From Hyphomonadaceae bacterium (GTDB taxonomy: Bacteria; Pseudomonadota; Alphaproteobacteria; Caulobacterales; Aquidulcibacteraceae), in contig JALHQO010000002.1 of NCBI GenBank assembly GCA_022841905.1, positions 186,001 through 250,000 of the forward strand: a DNA stretch of 64,000 nucleotides. Direction: 5' to 3'. Below are positions 45,647 to 55,414 of the stretch, one piece after another. Made by a program: the position numbers and the translations under genes. The notes beneath the pieces are model-generated. The model had not been told where the DNA came from. It searched no databases and saw only the letters and a list, made by a program, of their open reading frames with translations. Positions within the stretch are counted from its first letter, which is position 1. The number at the start of each line of letters is the position of its first letter.

Positions 45647-46385
45647 GGCTGCACACGGGGCAAGTCGGATCACGCGGTAGCGCGACGACGCGCGCCTGCG
45701 CCGCGAGCGCGTCATAGATCAGCAGACGGCCCGCGAGACTTGCTCCGGCGCCGGCGACCTCCTTGATCGCTTCAAGCGCCATCATCGATCCGATCACGCC
45801 GGTCAGCGCGCCGACGATGCCGGTTTGGGCGCATGTTTCCGCATCGGGCGGCGTCTCGGGCACGAGACAGCGATAGCAGGGGCCGCCGCGCTTGAACGTC
45901 GCCACCTGCCCATCCCATCGCCCGACAGCGCCGGAGATCAGCGTGATGTCGAGCGCGCGGCAGGCGGCATTGACGGCAAAGCGCGTCGCGAAATCGTCGC
46001 TGCCGTCGAGCACGATGTCAGCGCCGTCCAGGAGTTCTGAGGCATTGGCGTCGTCCAGCCGTTCACTGCGTGCGTCGATCTCGACATGCGGGTTGAGAGC
46101 CAAGAGCGCACTCTCGCCGCTGGAAATCTTCGGTTCGCCGACGTCGTCAGTCCGGAACAGCACTTGGCGCTGCAAGTTTGAGAGCGCGACGGTGTCGAAA
46201 TCGATCAGGCGTAGCGTGCCAACGCCAGCGGCGGCGAGATAGAGCGCCGCCGGTGCGCCGAGCCCGCCGACGCCGACCATCGCGACAGTCGCGGCTTTCA
46301 GCTTTTGCTGACCAGGCCCGCCAATCTCCTTCAACAGGATATGGCGCGCATAACGCTCATGTTCGTCGGCTGAGAAGGCGCTCAT
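45639..46385 (-). CDS. MoeB/ThiF family adenylyltransferase
   Basis: A 248-residue E1-like enzyme. 'YARHILLKEIGGPGQQKLKAATVAMVGVGGLGAPAALYLAAAGVG' is the ATP-binding loop, 'ALSNLQRQVLF' the conserved Arg, 'DGSDDFATRF' the Asp, and two CxxC pairs ('CYRC', 'CPVC') bind zinc. It activates the C-terminal glycine of a ubiquitin-like sulfur carrier in molybdopterin or thiamine synthesis. Which pathway it serves cannot be told. ATG at 46385; a TTG six codons earlier is possible. Confidence 0.9.
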   Translation of the reverse strand: MSAFSADEHERYARHILLKEIGGPGQQKLKAATVAMVGVGGLGAPAALYLAAAGVGTLRLIDFDTVALSNLQRQVLFRTDDVGEPKISSGESALLALNPHVEIDARSERLDDANASELLDGADIVLDGSDDFATRFAVNAACRALDITLISGAVGRWDGQVATFKRGGPCYRCLVPETPPDAETCAQTGIVGALTGVIGSMMALEAIKEVAGAGASLAGRLLIYDALAAQARVVALPRDPTCPVCSHD

Positions 46386-46460
46386 GGCCTGTAGGTAATG
46401 CAAACGCGGCGCTGTTCCAACTGATTGGGAACGCGCGCGCTGCGCGGGCGTTGGCTTCTT

Positions 46461-47027
46461 ATGCGATACATCGACTCAAGCCTCGCCCCGGGCGAGGAAA
46501 TCCTTTCGCGCGGCCAGTATCCGGGCGTGTTTTGGTTCGGCGCCTGGGCGGCGCTGATCTTTCTCGGCATCATCATCGTCGGCATTTTCATTTTTGTGCG
46601 CTCGTGGATCGTTATGTCGACGACGGATTTTGCGGTCACCAATCGGCGCGTGATCCTGAAGCGCGGCTGGCTTAATCGGAAGACGCAAGAGCTTTCGGTC
46701 GAGAGCGTCGAAGGGGTGACGTTGGATCAATCTTTGATCGCGCGCATGTTCGGCTATGGGAGCATTGTCGTCACTGGTACGGGCGACGCCGTGATCCGCT
46801 TTCCGCCGATGGCGCATCCGGTCGCCTTCCGCCGCTCTATTGAAGCAGCGCGCCAGTCGAGCAGCGAGGTTCATCTTGATCGAGAGGATCGCGCCGCGAT
46901 CGACCGCGCAGCCAATGAGGACGCTACGCCGGACGAACCCGAAGTCGTGCAAGAAGAGGTTGAGGAAGAAGCACGTCCGCGTCCGCGCAAGCGCTCCAGC
47001 TTTATCGGCCTGCGCTCGCGTCGTTAG
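46461..47027 (+). CDS. Membrane protein with bacterial PH domain
   Basis: A 188-residue protein. Two adjacent hydrophobic helices ('[28 protein letters not shown]', about 24-52) are followed by a bPH2-type domain ('[55 protein letters not shown]') and an acidic then Arg-rich tail. Function unknown; some relatives affect the envelope. Its TAG shares bases with the TAA of the convergent dut gene. Confidence 0.85.
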   Translation: MRYIDSSLAPGEEILSRGQYPGVFWFGAWAALIFLGIIIVGIFIFVRSWIVMSTTDFAVTNRRVILKRGWLNRKTQELSVESVEGVTLDQSLIARMFGYGSIVVTGTGDAVIRFPPMAHPVAFRRSIEAARQSSSEVHLDREDRAAIDRAANEDATPDEPEVVQEEVEEEARPRPRKRSSFIGLRSRR

Positions 47028-47485
47028 CCCCGCCCGGTCGAGCCAAAGCCGCCGGCGCCGCGCGCGGTTTCGCTGAGCGTGGCGACCACGTCCCACGCGC
47101 CTTGCGTCACCGGCGCGATCACCATTTGCGCGATGCGCTCGCCGCGTTGGATCACAAAAGGCTCTTGGCCGAGATTGATCAGGATGACCTTCACCTCGCC
47201 GCGATAATCCGCGTCGATCGTGCCCGGTGTGTTGAGGCATGTGACGCCATGCTTCAGCGCCAGCCCTGAACGCGGGCGCACTTGCGCTTCGTAACCAGCG
47301 GGCAACGCGATAATCAGCCCTGTCGGCGCCAACACGCGCGCGCCGGGCGCGATCGTCATGGGTTTGTTCTCAGGCACAGCCGCGCGCAGATCCATACCCG
47401 CCGAGAGCGCGGTTTCGTAGGCCGGCAGTTGCAAGCCCTCGAAGTGCGGCAGCGGCGCGACTTGGATGCGGACGGTGTTGCTCAT
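47024..47485 (-). CDS. dut: dUTP diphosphatase
   Basis: A 153-residue trimeric dUTPase that hydrolyses dUTP to dUMP. Five motifs are present: 'AGMDLRAAV', '[11 protein letters not shown]', '[14 protein letters not shown]', '[10 protein letters not shown]' and the C-terminal '[12 protein letters not shown]'. The ATG at 47485 begins the family N-terminus. An in-frame start 60 bases earlier is rejected because it would run into the neighbouring promoter. Confidence 0.97.
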   Translation of the reverse strand: MSNTVRIQVAPLPHFEGLQLPAYETALSAGMDLRAAVPENKPMTIAPGARVLAPTGLIIALPAGYEAQVRPRSGLALKHGVTCLNTPGTIDADYRGEVKVILINLGQEPFVIQRGERIAQMVIAPVTQGAWDVVATLSETARGAGGFGSTGRG

Positions 47486-47526
47486 GACGCCGAATAACGC
47501 GGATTCGCATTGAAACGCCAAATCAC

Positions 47527-47555
47527 TTGCACGGATATAAGTCATGACTTATACG
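47527..47555 (+). promoter_or_regulatory. Promoter with an 18-bp perfect operator palindrome
   Basis: TTGCAC (47527-47532), a 17-base spacer and TATACG (47550-47555). The spacer is filled by TATAAGTCATGACTTATA at 47536-47553, a perfect 9+9 palindrome that partly covers the -10. GAGG at about 47564 and the SRPBCC ATG at 47578 follow. The layout suggests the operator for the adjacent ArsR-type repressor. Confidence 0.7.
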
Positions 47556-47577
47556 ATTGCGGCGAGGAAAACACGAT

Positions 47578-48204
47578 ATGAGCAGCGATATTCTGGGTTT
47601 GATTGGCGCGGTGCATCGCGACGTCCGCCATGGCGAGCGCGACGGTAAGCCCACGAAAACAGTCGTGCTCTCGCGCGCTTATGACACCAGCGTCGAGGAT
47701 TTGTGGGACGCGCTCTCCAAGGCCGAGCGCCTGCCGCGCTGGTTCGCGCCGGTGACCGGTGAATTGAAGCTTGGCGGCCGTTATCAGGTTGAGGGCAATG
47801 CCGGCGGCACGATCACGCGCTGCGAGCCGCCGCGCGAATTGGCGATGACCTGGGAGTTCGGCGGCGGCGTAAGCTGGGTTGAAGTCTCGCTGTCGCCGGA
47901 AGGCGAGCGCGCGCGGCTGGAATTGCGCCACATTGCTCACCCGGAAGAGCATTGGGACATGTTCGGCCCCGGTGCTGTCGGCGTTGGTTGGGAGCTCGGC
48001 CTTATGGGGTTGGCGCGCCACTATCGCAACGCGGTGCGCCCCGCTGAAGCCGCCAACGATTGGCATACGACCGATGACGGCAAGCTCTTCATGCGCAAGA
48101 GTGCGCAGGCTTGGGGCGAGGCTGATGCGCGCGGCGGCGAAGATGCGGCGAAAGCGGCCGAGCGCGCCGAACGCACGCGCAAATTCTATAGCGGCGAGGC
48201 GTGA
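47578..48204 (+). CDS. SRPBCC (AHSA1/START-like) domain protein
   Basis: A 208-residue protein with the activator-of-Hsp90-like fold: 'VLSRAYDTSVEDLWDALSKAERLPRWFAPVTGELKLGGRYQVEGNAGGTITRCEPPRELAMTWEFGG'. These often bind hydrophobic ligands. The start at 47578 has GAGG upstream; ATG 21 bases earlier is inferior. Its stop overlaps the arsR start by one base. SRPBCC-ArsR pairs are common, and regulation of the pair by the second gene product is inferred. Confidence 0.9.
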   Translation: MSSDILGLIGAVHRDVRHGERDGKPTKTVVLSRAYDTSVEDLWDALSKAERLPRWFAPVTGELKLGGRYQVEGNAGGTITRCEPPRELAMTWEFGGGVSWVEVSLSPEGERARLELRHIAHPEEHWDMFGPGAVGVGWELGLMGLARHYRNAVRPAEAANDWHTTDDGKLFMRKSAQAWGEADARGGEDAAKAAERAERTRKFYSGEA

Positions 48205-48533
48205 TGCACGCGTTCGACGTTCTCGGCGATCCGGTGCGGCGGCGGATTTTGGAGCTGCTGGCGGGGGGCGAACATACGTCGGGCGAGATCGTCACCGTCA
48301 TTCAGCGCGAGTTCGGCATCAGCCAGCCGGCTGTGTCGCAGCATTTGAAAGTGCTGCGCGAGGGCGGCTTCGCAAGCGTGCGCAGCGAGGGGCCACGGCG
48401 CATTTACGTTGTCGACGCGGCGCCACTGAAGCAGGTCGACGCATGGGTCGAGCAGTTTCGTGGTTTCTGGGAGGTCAAGCTCGACGCGCTGGCGACCGAA
48501 GTCGCGCGCGGCAAGAGAAGGCGGAAGAGCTAG
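48204..48533 (+). CDS. ArsR-type winged-helix repressor
   Basis: A 109-residue metalloregulator-fold protein: 'MHAFDVLGDPVRRRILELLAGGEHTSGEIVTVIQREFGISQPAVSQHLKVLREGGFASVRSEGPRRIYVVD'. The helix-turn-helix is intact. The classical ArsR metal-binding cysteines are absent. Coupled to the SRPBCC gene. Probable self-repressor at 47536-47553. Confidence 0.9.
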   Translation: MHAFDVLGDPVRRRILELLAGGEHTSGEIVTVIQREFGISQPAVSQHLKVLREGGFASVRSEGPRRIYVVDAAPLKQVDAWVEQFRGFWEVKLDALATEVARGKRRRKS

Positions 48534-48537
48534 CCGC

Positions 48538-48915
48538 TTACTTCTGACGCGCTTTGCGCGCGGCGTATTTCAGGTCGCGGCGGGCTTTTTGTTCGAAGGC
48601 GCGGATTTCTTCGGCTTCGATATCGGCCAAGCGCTTACGCTCTGCCTCTTCGGCCGCGAGTGCTTCGGCCTCCGCTTCGGCCTTGGCTTTCGCTTCGATG
48701 GCCAGCTTGCGTTCGAGCTTTTCGAATTCGACCCGTTCACGGCGCTTCTGCTCGGCGGCGACGCGCTTTTCTTCACGCGCTTGCGCTTCAGCGGCCTTTT
48801 GCGCGGCGACGGCCGGATCGACCGGTGCTGTCGCCTTGGTCTTGAATTTTTCCAGCATCGCCTTCTTGGCGGCGTCGGCGGCTTCGCGGCGTTCGTTGTG
48901 GTTCTGGAAGCTCAT
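48538..48915 (-). CDS. DUF6481-like charged coiled-coil protein
   Basis: A 125-residue Ala/Glu/Lys/Arg-rich, fully helical protein ('NHNERREAADAAKKAMLEKFKTKA', then repeated 'AEAEALAAEEAER', ending 'RRDLKYAARKARQK'). It fits DUF6481, of unknown function. It converges on arsR with four bases between the stops. No gene or motif is apparent in 48916-49080. Confidence 0.7.
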   Translation of the reverse strand: MSFQNHNERREAADAAKKAMLEKFKTKATAPVDPAVAAQKAAEAQAREEKRVAAEQKRRERVEFEKLERKLAIEAKAKAEAEAEALAAEEAERKRLADIEAEEIRAFEQKARRDLKYAARKARQK

Positions 48916-49080
48916 GCAGTCGTGGGTCCTTACGTGGCGCGCGGTCGCGCTCAGCGCTTCAGTCGGCGGGGTTAGAGTGGAGGGGTGGATATAGCGCGTC
49001 GCGCGCGCGGCTCAAGCCCTTAAACGGCAAGTTCCGGCTGCGTCACACCGCCGTCATGAAGCGGTACGGGTCGCAGCCAT

Positions 49081-49278
49081 TCAACTTAGAAAAATGATCC
49101 AGCTGAAAAAGCGTCGTGAAGGGCCATGAATCGCTGCTGCCAACCCCAAAAGGGTAGCGGGGAGCAGTGTGAAGAGGGCGGCCTCTCTTGGACCGACGTT
49201 CATGGCGCCGACGACGACTGCGACCCCCACGAACATTGTGAGGAAGAAGATCAGCGCAAAGGCGAGGACGCCGAGCAA
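49081..49278 (-). CDS. Small hypothetical membrane protein
   Basis: 65 residues with two hydrophobic helices ('LGVLAFALIFFLTMFVGVAVVVGAM' and 'ALFTLLPATLLGLAAAI'). It starts with TTG and a weak GGGAC upstream. The frame remains open upstream for 20 more codons without a usual start. It sits 50 bases after coaBC and could be its last operon gene. Support is composition only. Confidence 0.45.
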   Translation of the reverse strand: MLGVLAFALIFFLTMFVGVAVVVGAMNVGPREAALFTLLPATLLGLAAAIHGPSRRFFSWIIFLS

Positions 49279-49328
49279 GGCTCGTCCCGTAAGGGCCTTT
49301 TCTCTCGTTGGCGTTGGGCCATCGAACC

Positions 49329-50534
49329 TTATTTCTTCAACGCAGACCTACCAGCGAGGGCCTGCGCTATCTCGATCGCAAGCCGCTTCGCCACGGCGTC
49401 TTTCGCCATGTGCGGCCAAGCTTCGCTGCCGTCTTTGGTGATCAGCAACACCTGGTTGTTGTCGCCGCCCATGACATCGCCGGAGACATCGTTGGCGACG
49501 ATCCAGTCGCAGCCCTTCTTGGCGATCTTGGCGCGCGCGTGTTCTTCGACGTGATCGGTCTCCGCCGCAAAGCCCACGATCAGTTTCGGGCGCTTCTTGC
49601 CGGGCTTCGAGAGCGTGGCGAGGATGTCAGGGTTTTCGACAAGCGAGATGGCCTGAACACCGCCCTTGTCCTTCTTGAGTTTCGCGTCGGCGGCTTCAGC
49701 TGGGCGCCAATCGGCGACGGCGGCGACCATGACGGCGACATCGAGCGGCAACGACGCTTCCGATGCTTCCAGCATTTGATGCGCCGTTTCCACTGAAACG
49801 CGTCGTACGCCGAGCGGGGCGGGCAGGTTGGTCGGGCCCGAGACGAGCGTGACATCGGCGCCGAGTTCAGCGAGTGCGGCGGCGATGGCGTAGCCTTGCT
49901 TGCCGCTGGAGCGATTGGAGATGAAGCGCACCGGATCGATCGGCTCCACCGTGGGGCCTGCGGTGACCAGCGCGCGTTTGCCTTTGAGCGGGCCGTCGGC
50001 GAGGAGCGTTTTGATCGCACCAAGAATCGCTTGCGGCTCGGACATGCGGCCGGGGCCGTATTCGCCGCACGCCATCTCGCCTTCGTCAGGGCCGACGAAG
50101 TGGACGCCATCGGCTTGCAGGCGCGCGACGTTGCGCTGCGTGGCCGCGTGCTGCCACATGCGCACGTTCATCGCCGGCGCCATCAGCACTGGCGTATCGG
50201 TCGCGAGCAGCGTCGTGGAGGCGAGATCGTTGGCTAGGCCGTGCGCGGCCTTGGCGATGAGATCGGCGGTTGCGGGTGCTACGACAATCAGATCGGCCGA
50301 GCGCGAGAGCTCGATATGGCCCATCTCGCTTTCGTCGGTGAGATTGAACAGATCCTGATAGACCTTGTCTTGCGTGAGCGAGCCGACAGAGAGCGGCGTC
50401 ACGAATTCCGCGCCGGCTTTGGTGAGGATTGCGCGCGACTTGACGCCGGCCTTCGCCAACAGCCGGATCAGCTCCAGGCTTTTGTAAGCAGCGATGCCGC
50501 CACCAATGATCAGAAGAACGCGCTTGTCGCTCAT
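49329..50534 (-). CDS. coaBC: Bifunctional phosphopantothenoylcysteine synthetase/decarboxylase
   Basis: A 401-residue fusion for two steps of coenzyme A synthesis. The N-terminal CoaC half ('[21 protein letters not shown]', '[39 protein letters not shown]') contains the decarboxylase catalytic site 'APAMNVRMW'. The C-terminal CoaB half has '[26 protein letters not shown]' and the K-x-K-K-like 'KLKKDKG'. Its ATG overlaps the ubiB stop (ATGA). Confidence 0.97.
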   Translation of the reverse strand: MSDKRVLLIIGGGIAAYKSLELIRLLAKAGVKSRAILTKAGAEFVTPLSVGSLTQDKVYQDLFNLTDESEMGHIELSRSADLIVVAPATADLIAKAAHGLANDLASTTLLATDTPVLMAPAMNVRMWQHAATQRNVARLQADGVHFVGPDEGEMACGEYGPGRMSEPQAILGAIKTLLADGPLKGKRALVTAGPTVEPIDPVRFISNRSSGKQGYAIAAALAELGADVTLVSGPTNLPAPLGVRRVSVETAHQMLEASEASLPLDVAVMVAAVADWRPAEAADAKLKKDKGGVQAISLVENPDILATLSKPGKKRPKLIVGFAAETDHVEEHARAKIAKKGCDWIVANDVSGDVMGGDNNQVLLITKDGSEAWPHMAKDAVAKRLAIEIAQALAGRSALKK

Positions 50535-52282
50535 GGCGTCGCGGCTTTCTCGGCGTCCAGCTCTGGCGGCGGCGCCGGGATAGGCTCGCCTGACGCATCA
50601 GCGGGCGGGATCGTTGCCGTGGCTGAAGGGGCCGGTTCTGCGGGTTGCACAGCTTCTATACGGGCGGGCGCCGGCGCCGGTTGCGTGGGCGTTACCTGTG
50701 GGCTCTCACTGGCGCTCAGCACAAGCGCGAGCACCGCGCCGGCGAGCATGCCAATCCAGAATACCGGCATCTGGTACCATTTACGGTCCTCGCGCGGCGC
50801 CTCGATGCTGACTTTGCGGGCAGCAGCTTCGATGGCGGTCAGCGTTTGCGGCAGCCGGCGCATGGCGGCGAGCGCTTGTGCGGCTTCGTCTATGCCGCGC
50901 TTGGTCACCGCTTCCGCGCCCAATTCGCGTTGCACCCACCGCTCCACGATCGGGCGCGAGGCGCTCCACATATCGTGTTGCGGATCGAGGCCGCGGGCGA
51001 CGCCCTCGACCTGAACCATGGTCTTTTGCAGCAACACCAGTTCTGGGCGCAGGTGCATACCGAACAGATGGGTAACGTCGAACAGTTGCAAAAGTAGGCG
51101 GCTCATCGAGATGCCGTCTGCGGTCTTGCCGAAGATCGGCTCACCGATGGCGCGCAAAGCCTGCGCGAATTCTTCGATGGTGAACTTGTCCGGCACGTAG
51201 CCGGCTTCGTGGTGGACTTCGGCGACGCGGCGATAATCGCGGCGATGGAAGCCATAGAGAATTTCGGCGAGGTAGCGGCGCTCTTTGTGGCCGATGCGGC
51301 CCATGATGCCGAAGTCGACGATCCAGAGCTGGCCGTCGCGCCCGTAGAGCAAATTGCCCTCGTGCATGTCGGCGTGGAAGAAGCCGTGGTCGAGGGCGGC
51401 GGCGAGGAAGCCGCGTGTGATCTTGATGGCGAGCTCGCTGCGATCGGCGCCGGCTTTGTCGAGCGCTTTCAGATCGGTGAGCGGCGTGCCGTCGATCCAG
51501 TCGAGCGTCATCACCCGCTTGGCCGAGCGCGACCAATCGATCTCCGGCACGGCGAGGTAGCCGTCTTTCGCCGCGACTTCGCGGAATTCGGCGGCCGCAC
51601 CCGCTTCCAGGCGTAGATCGAGCTCTCGTTCCATGGCGGACGAGACGGTGTCGATGAACTGCACCGGCTCAAGCCGGCGCGAACGCGGCGACAGCCGCTC
51701 GATCCACCAAGCCAGGAAGTGCAGCGCGGCCATTTCCTTGGCCAGCTTCTTTTCGATGCGCGGGCGCAGCACTTTGATGGCGACCACGCCTTGGCGCGGA
51801 ATGATGGCCTGGTGCACTTGCGCGATCGAAGCGGCGGCGACCGCCTCAGAGATGGTGCCGAACAATTTCTCGGTGCCGCCGAGTTCGGAATTGATCGTGT
51901 CGAGCGCCGCAGTGTGCGGGAAGGGCGGCAGCCGGTCCTTCAAGCGACCCAGCTCTTGCGCAACGGTGACGCCGATCATGTCCGGGCGCGTCGCAAGGAA
52001 CTGGCCGACTTTCACATAAGCGGGGCCGAGCCGTTCCAGCGCTTTGGCCAAGCGCTCGCCAACGGTGCGGCCGCGCTTGCGCTTGGAGAAGATCGAGAGC
52101 GCGGTGTGCGCGGCTTGCAGGGCTGTCGGGTAGCGGTCGTAATATTCAGCCGGCAGCAGCACGTCGTAGCGGATCAGCGTGAACGCCACGCGCAGCAATC
52201 GGCGAATGTGACCGACCACGCCATTGGCGAGACCGACCAGCAACGCGATCGCAAGGACGAGGATCAGAACCGACCAAGACAC
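50531..52282 (-). CDS. ubiB: Ubiquinone biosynthesis kinase-like protein UbiB
   Basis: A 583-residue ABC1/ADCK-family ATPase for ubiquinone synthesis. 'GPAYVKVGQFLATRPDMIG' is the KxGQ motif, 'AAASIAQVHQA' the Ala-rich loop, then 'VAIKVLRP', 'HADMHEGNLLYGRDGQLWIVDFGIMGRI' with the catalytic and metal Asps. It carries an N-terminal hydrophobic helix, a C-terminal helix ('VFWIGMLAGAVLALVL') and a Pro-rich tail. Start at GTG 52282 overlaps the ubiE TAG; in-frame TTGs at 52294 and 52300 are alternatives. Confidence 0.95.
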   Translation of the reverse strand: MSWSVLILVLAIALLVGLANGVVGHIRRLLRVAFTLIRYDVLLPAEYYDRYPTALQAAHTALSIFSKRKRGRTVGERLAKALERLGPAYVKVGQFLATRPDMIGVTVAQELGRLKDRLPPFPHTAALDTINSELGGTEKLFGTISEAVAAASIAQVHQAIIPRQGVVAIKVLRPRIEKKLAKEMAALHFLAWWIERLSPRSRRLEPVQFIDTVSSAMERELDLRLEAGAAAEFREVAAKDGYLAVPEIDWSRSAKRVMTLDWIDGTPLTDLKALDKAGADRSELAIKITRGFLAAALDHGFFHADMHEGNLLYGRDGQLWIVDFGIMGRIGHKERRYLAEILYGFHRRDYRRVAEVHHEAGYVPDKFTIEEFAQALRAIGEPIFGKTADGISMSRLLLQLFDVTHLFGMHLRPELVLLQKTMVQVEGVARGLDPQHDMWSASRPIVERWVQRELGAEAVTKRGIDEAAQALAAMRRLPQTLTAIEAAARKVSIEAPREDRKWYQMPVFWIGMLAGAVLALVLSASESPQVTPTQPAPAPARIEAVQPAEPAPSATATIPPADASGEPIPAPPPELDAEKAATP

Positions 52283-53049
52283 TAAACCGACCAACCCCAA
52301 TGCAGCGCGCAGACCCCGCCGGCCATGTTGCGATAGGCCGCGCGCGCGAAGCCCGCCTCACGGATCATAGCCAAGAAAGCTTCCTGATCTGGAAACCGGC
52401 GGATCGATTCGACCAGATATCGGTAAGAATCCGGGTCGTTTGCGAGCAATTTCCCCAGCGCCGGGATCGCGTTAAACGAATAGAAATCATAAACTGGCTC
52501 GAGCCCGCCAATGGCGAGGCGCGAAAACTCCAGGCAATAGAAGCGTCCGGCGGGCTTCAAGACGCGCTTGGCCTCGCGCAGAACGGCGGGGACATCGGTG
52601 CAGTTCCGGATGCCGAAGCTGATGATGTAGGCATCGGCGACATGGTCATCGACGGGTAAATTCTCGGCATCGCCTTCATGCCATTGAAGCCCGCCCTCTC
52701 CTTTTGCGCGGCCGGCCTCGAGCATCTCGGTGTTGATGTCGATGACGTGGATCTCCGGTGGCTCAAGCCCGCGCCGTTGTGCTGCGCCATCGCCGAGCTT
52801 CTTGAGCCGCCGCGCGATGTCGCCGGTGCCGCCCGCGACATCGAGAATAAGTTCGCCCGGTTGCGGATTGAGCTTAGCCGCGGCGGCGTCTTTCCAGAGC
52901 CGATGCATGCCGCCCGACATCGCATCGTTCATCAAATCGTACTTCGACGCGACCGACGAGAACACGGCGCGGACGCGTCCTGCCTTTTCGTCTTTCGGTA
53001 CGTCCTGGAAGCCGAAGGAAGCGGTGTCGCCGGAACTCGTGTTCGCCAT
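52282..53049 (-). CDS. ubiE: Demethylmenaquinone/ubiquinone methyltransferase UbiE
   Basis: A 255-residue C-methyltransferase of quinone synthesis. '[32 protein letters not shown]' and '[20 protein letters not shown]' (SAM) are followed by '[14 protein letters not shown]', '[38 protein letters not shown]' and the typical end 'VCALHWGW'. ATG at 53049; a longer in-frame start covers the divergent mutM gene and is rejected. Confidence 0.97.
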   Translation of the reverse strand: MANTSSGDTASFGFQDVPKDEKAGRVRAVFSSVASKYDLMNDAMSGGMHRLWKDAAAAKLNPQPGELILDVAGGTGDIARRLKKLGDGAAQRRGLEPPEIHVIDINTEMLEAGRAKGEGGLQWHEGDAENLPVDDHVADAYIISFGIRNCTDVPAVLREAKRVLKPAGRFYCLEFSRLAIGGLEPVYDFYSFNAIPALGKLLANDPDSYRYLVESIRRFPDQEAFLAMIREAGFARAAYRNMAGGVCALHWGWSV

Positions 53050-53130
53050 GGCCGGACCATAGCGGCGGCGGCGGGGCGGGGCTATATCGGGCGGCGATGG
53101 ATTTGCGTTTGATTTCTGGCATTTCGCCGC

Positions 53131-53988
53131 ATGCCTGAGCTTCCCGAAGTGGAAACCGTGCGCCGTGGCCTGGCGCCGGCTCTGGTGGGGCGCACGATCC
53201 TGCGCGCGCGGACGAAGCGCGCCGATCTGCGCTTTCCGTTTCCGCCGCGCTTTGCCGCGAGGCTCTCCGGCCGCCGCGTGGTCACGCTCGATCGCCGAGC
53301 TAAATATCTGCTCGCGCATTTGGACGATGGCGCCGTGTGGGTGACGCATCTTGGTATGACTGGGCGCTGGACGGTGCTCGGCGCCAAACGGCAGCCCGGC
53401 GATTTCTACTATGCCGAACCGACCAATCCGACACACACGCATGTCGTGATCGATATGGAAGAGGGCGCGCGCCTGGAGTTCAACGATCCGCGCCGTTTCG
53501 GCTACATGGATCTCATCGCGGAAAGCGAGCTCAGCACGCACCCGTTCTTCAAAGGCATGGGGCCGGAGCCGCTCGGCAACGAATTTCATCTGCCGTATTT
53601 GAAGCACGCGTTTGCAAACAAGAAAGCACCGGTGAAAGCAGCGTTGCTGGATCAGCGCGTGGTTGCTGGTTTGGGCAACATCTACGTCGTCGAGGCCTTG
53701 CATCGCTCTGGCATTGCGCCGTCGAAAGCGGCGGGCCGCATCGGCGCGCAGCGTCTGGAAAAGCTCTATCACGCCATCCGCGTCGTGCTCGAAGAAGCGA
53801 TCGAGGCGGGCGGCTCAACGCTTTCGGACTATGCCGCCGTCGATGGCGCGCAAGGCAGCTTTCAACAGCGTTTCCGCGTCTATGACCGCGAAGGCGAGCT
53901 GTGTCCGACGCCGGACTGCGGTGGCACGATTAAGCGCGCCGTGCACAGCGGGCGATCGACGTTCTGGTGTCCGAGGTGTCAGCGCTAG
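53131..53988 (+). CDS. mutM: Formamidopyrimidine-DNA glycosylase MutM
   Basis: A 285-residue DNA repair enzyme that removes 8-oxoguanine and nicks the site. '[20 protein letters not shown]' holds the catalytic Pro2 and Glu; 'HLGMTGRW', the H2TH helix pair ('[24 protein letters not shown]') and a C-terminal zinc finger ('[28 protein letters not shown]') follow. Complete. Confidence 0.98.
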   Translation: MPELPEVETVRRGLAPALVGRTILRARTKRADLRFPFPPRFAARLSGRRVVTLDRRAKYLLAHLDDGAVWVTHLGMTGRWTVLGAKRQPGDFYYAEPTNPTHTHVVIDMEEGARLEFNDPRRFGYMDLIAESELSTHPFFKGMGPEPLGNEFHLPYLKHAFANKKAPVKAALLDQRVVAGLGNIYVVEALHRSGIAPSKAAGRIGAQRLEKLYHAIRVVLEEAIEAGGSTLSDYAAVDGAQGSFQQRFRVYDREGELCPTPDCGGTIKRAVHSGRSTFWCPRCQR

Positions 53989-53994
53989 CGCGGT

Positions 53995-54138
53995 CCCTCC
54001 CTTGAAAAGGGAGGGTGTCAGCTTGCGCGGAGCGAAAGCTGACGGGTGGGATGACAGCGCAGATGCTTGCTAACTCCTGTGCTGCCGCCCCACCCGTCGC
54101 GAAGCGCGCTTCGCGACACCCTCCCCGAGCGGGGAGGG
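53995..54138. repeat. Palindromic repeat, family C, copy 2
   Basis: Outer hairpins CCCTCCC...GGGAGGG (53995-54015) and CCCTCCCC...GGGGAGGG (54119-54138) enclose GTGTCAGCTTGCGCGGAG...GACGGGTGGGATG and its near-complement CCCCACCCGTCGCGAAGCGCGCTTCGCGACACC. About 144 bp. It fills the mutM to next-gene interval. The plus strand end supplies a purine-rich run before the next gene. Confidence 0.85.
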
Positions 54139-54156
54139 ATCGTGCACACTGCGCTC

Positions 54157-54534
54157 ATGAGTCGTTTCGCCTTTGCAGCCGTCATCGCAATCGCCGCGCC
54201 AGCGATCGCGGAGGCCCGCTATTTCGCGGCGATTGACGATCTGCCGATGCCGCCAGGGTTCACGGAAATTGCAACGGCGGCTGAGAGCTTCGCGGGCGCT
54301 GGCGGTCGCATCGTTCTGGTCGAAGCGGAGGGCGACGCGTCCGGCCTCACGGTTCGCGATTTCTACTATGAAGCGCTGCCGCAGCTTGGCTGGGGGCTAA
54401 GCCCACAGCCGGATGGCGCGCTCGTGTTCCAGCGCGGGCGCGAGCGGCTGAGCTTTACGGTGACGAGTTCGAATGGCCGCACACGGCTGGGCGCGCAGCT
54501 CATCGTGCTGCCGGCATCGACCGGCGGCGATTGA
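54157..54534 (+). CDS. Exported hypothetical protein
   Basis: A 125-residue protein with a signal peptide ('[21 protein letters not shown]'). '[10 protein letters not shown]' and '[40 protein letters not shown]' suggest a small beta-rich periplasmic domain. No family is certain. In-frame GTG at 54142 lies three bases after the repeat's GGGGAGGG and is an alternative start. Confidence 0.65.
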   Translation: MSRFAFAAVIAIAAPAIAEARYFAAIDDLPMPPGFTEIATAAESFAGAGGRIVLVEAEGDASGLTVRDFYYEALPQLGWGLSPQPDGALVFQRGRERLSFTVTSSNGRTRLGAQLIVLPASTGGD

Positions 54535-54565
54535 TTTTGCGCTGCGCCGGGCGCATCAAGCGCTC

Positions 54566-55339
54566 ATGACTTGTGAAAATATTCTCGTTGAAACCGATGG
54601 CGGCGTTGGCGTCATTCGTCTCAATCGTCCGAAGGCGCTCAATGCGCTGAACGATGCGCTGATCGCTGAACTGAGCGCAGCGCTCGATGCGTTCGAAGCC
54701 AACGCCGCGATCGGCTGCATCGTTATCACCGGTTCCGAAAAAGCCTTCGCTGCCGGCGCCGACATCAAGCAGATGGCGGAAGGCCAGTTCAGCGACTTCT
54801 ATGCGCGCGATCCGTTCTCGAATCTCGAACGCGTGCCGCGCACGCGAAAGCCTTTGATTGCAGCGGTTGCGGGCTATGCGCTGGGCGGCGGCTGCGAGCT
54901 CGCGATGATGTGCGACTTCATTATCGCCGCCGACACGGCCAAGTTTGGTCAGCCTGAAGTGACGCTCGGCGTGATGCCGGCATGGGGCGGGTCGCAGCGG
55001 CTCACGCGCTCCGTCGGCAAAGCCAAAGCGATGGATCTCTGCCTCACTGGCCGCATGATGGATGCGGCGGAAGCCGAGCGCTGCGGGCTCGTCGCGCGCG
55101 TTGTCGCGGCCGACAAATTGATGGAAGAAACCATGGCCGCGGCGAAGAAGATCGCGGGCATGGGCCAGATCTCCACGCTGGCCAACAAGGAGGCGGTCAA
55201 CGCTGCTTTCGAGACGCCGCTTAACGAAGGGCTCAAGCTCGAACGGCGGCTGTTCTACAGCCTGTTTGCGACCGAGGATCAGAAAGAGGGGATGGCGGCC
55301 TTTATCGCAAAGCGGCCCCCCGATTTTAAGCACCGCTGA
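54566..55339 (+). CDS. Enoyl-CoA hydratase
   Basis: A 257-residue crotonase that hydrates trans-2-enoyl-CoA in beta-oxidation. '[18 protein letters not shown]', the oxyanion '[13 protein letters not shown]', the first catalytic Glu region '[44 protein letters not shown]', and '[10 protein letters not shown]'. The conserved pair of Glu residues is present (CEL and QPEV). Syntenic with this gene before rpsT in Caulobacter-like genomes. ATG at 54566. Confidence 0.95.
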   Translation: MTCENILVETDGGVGVIRLNRPKALNALNDALIAELSAALDAFEANAAIGCIVITGSEKAFAAGADIKQMAEGQFSDFYARDPFSNLERVPRTRKPLIAAVAGYALGGGCELAMMCDFIIAADTAKFGQPEVTLGVMPAWGGSQRLTRSVGKAKAMDLCLTGRMMDAAEAERCGLVARVVAADKLMEETMAAAKKIAGMGQISTLANKEAVNAAFETPLNEGLKLERRLFYSLFATEDQKEGMAAFIAKRPPDFKHR

Positions 55340-55343
55340 TCAT

Positions 55344-55372
55344 TTGACGGCGGCAACGGCCAAGGCTATAGC
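55344..55372 (+). promoter_or_regulatory. Strong sigma70 promoter of rpsT
   Basis: TTGACG (55344-55349), a 17-base spacer and TATAGC (55367-55372), 43 bases before the rpsT ATG. This is one of the best promoter matches in the window. Confidence 0.7.
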
Positions 55373-55414
55373 CCGCCGCTTCACACTGAAACTATCGTTT
55401 GGAATACCTCTCTC

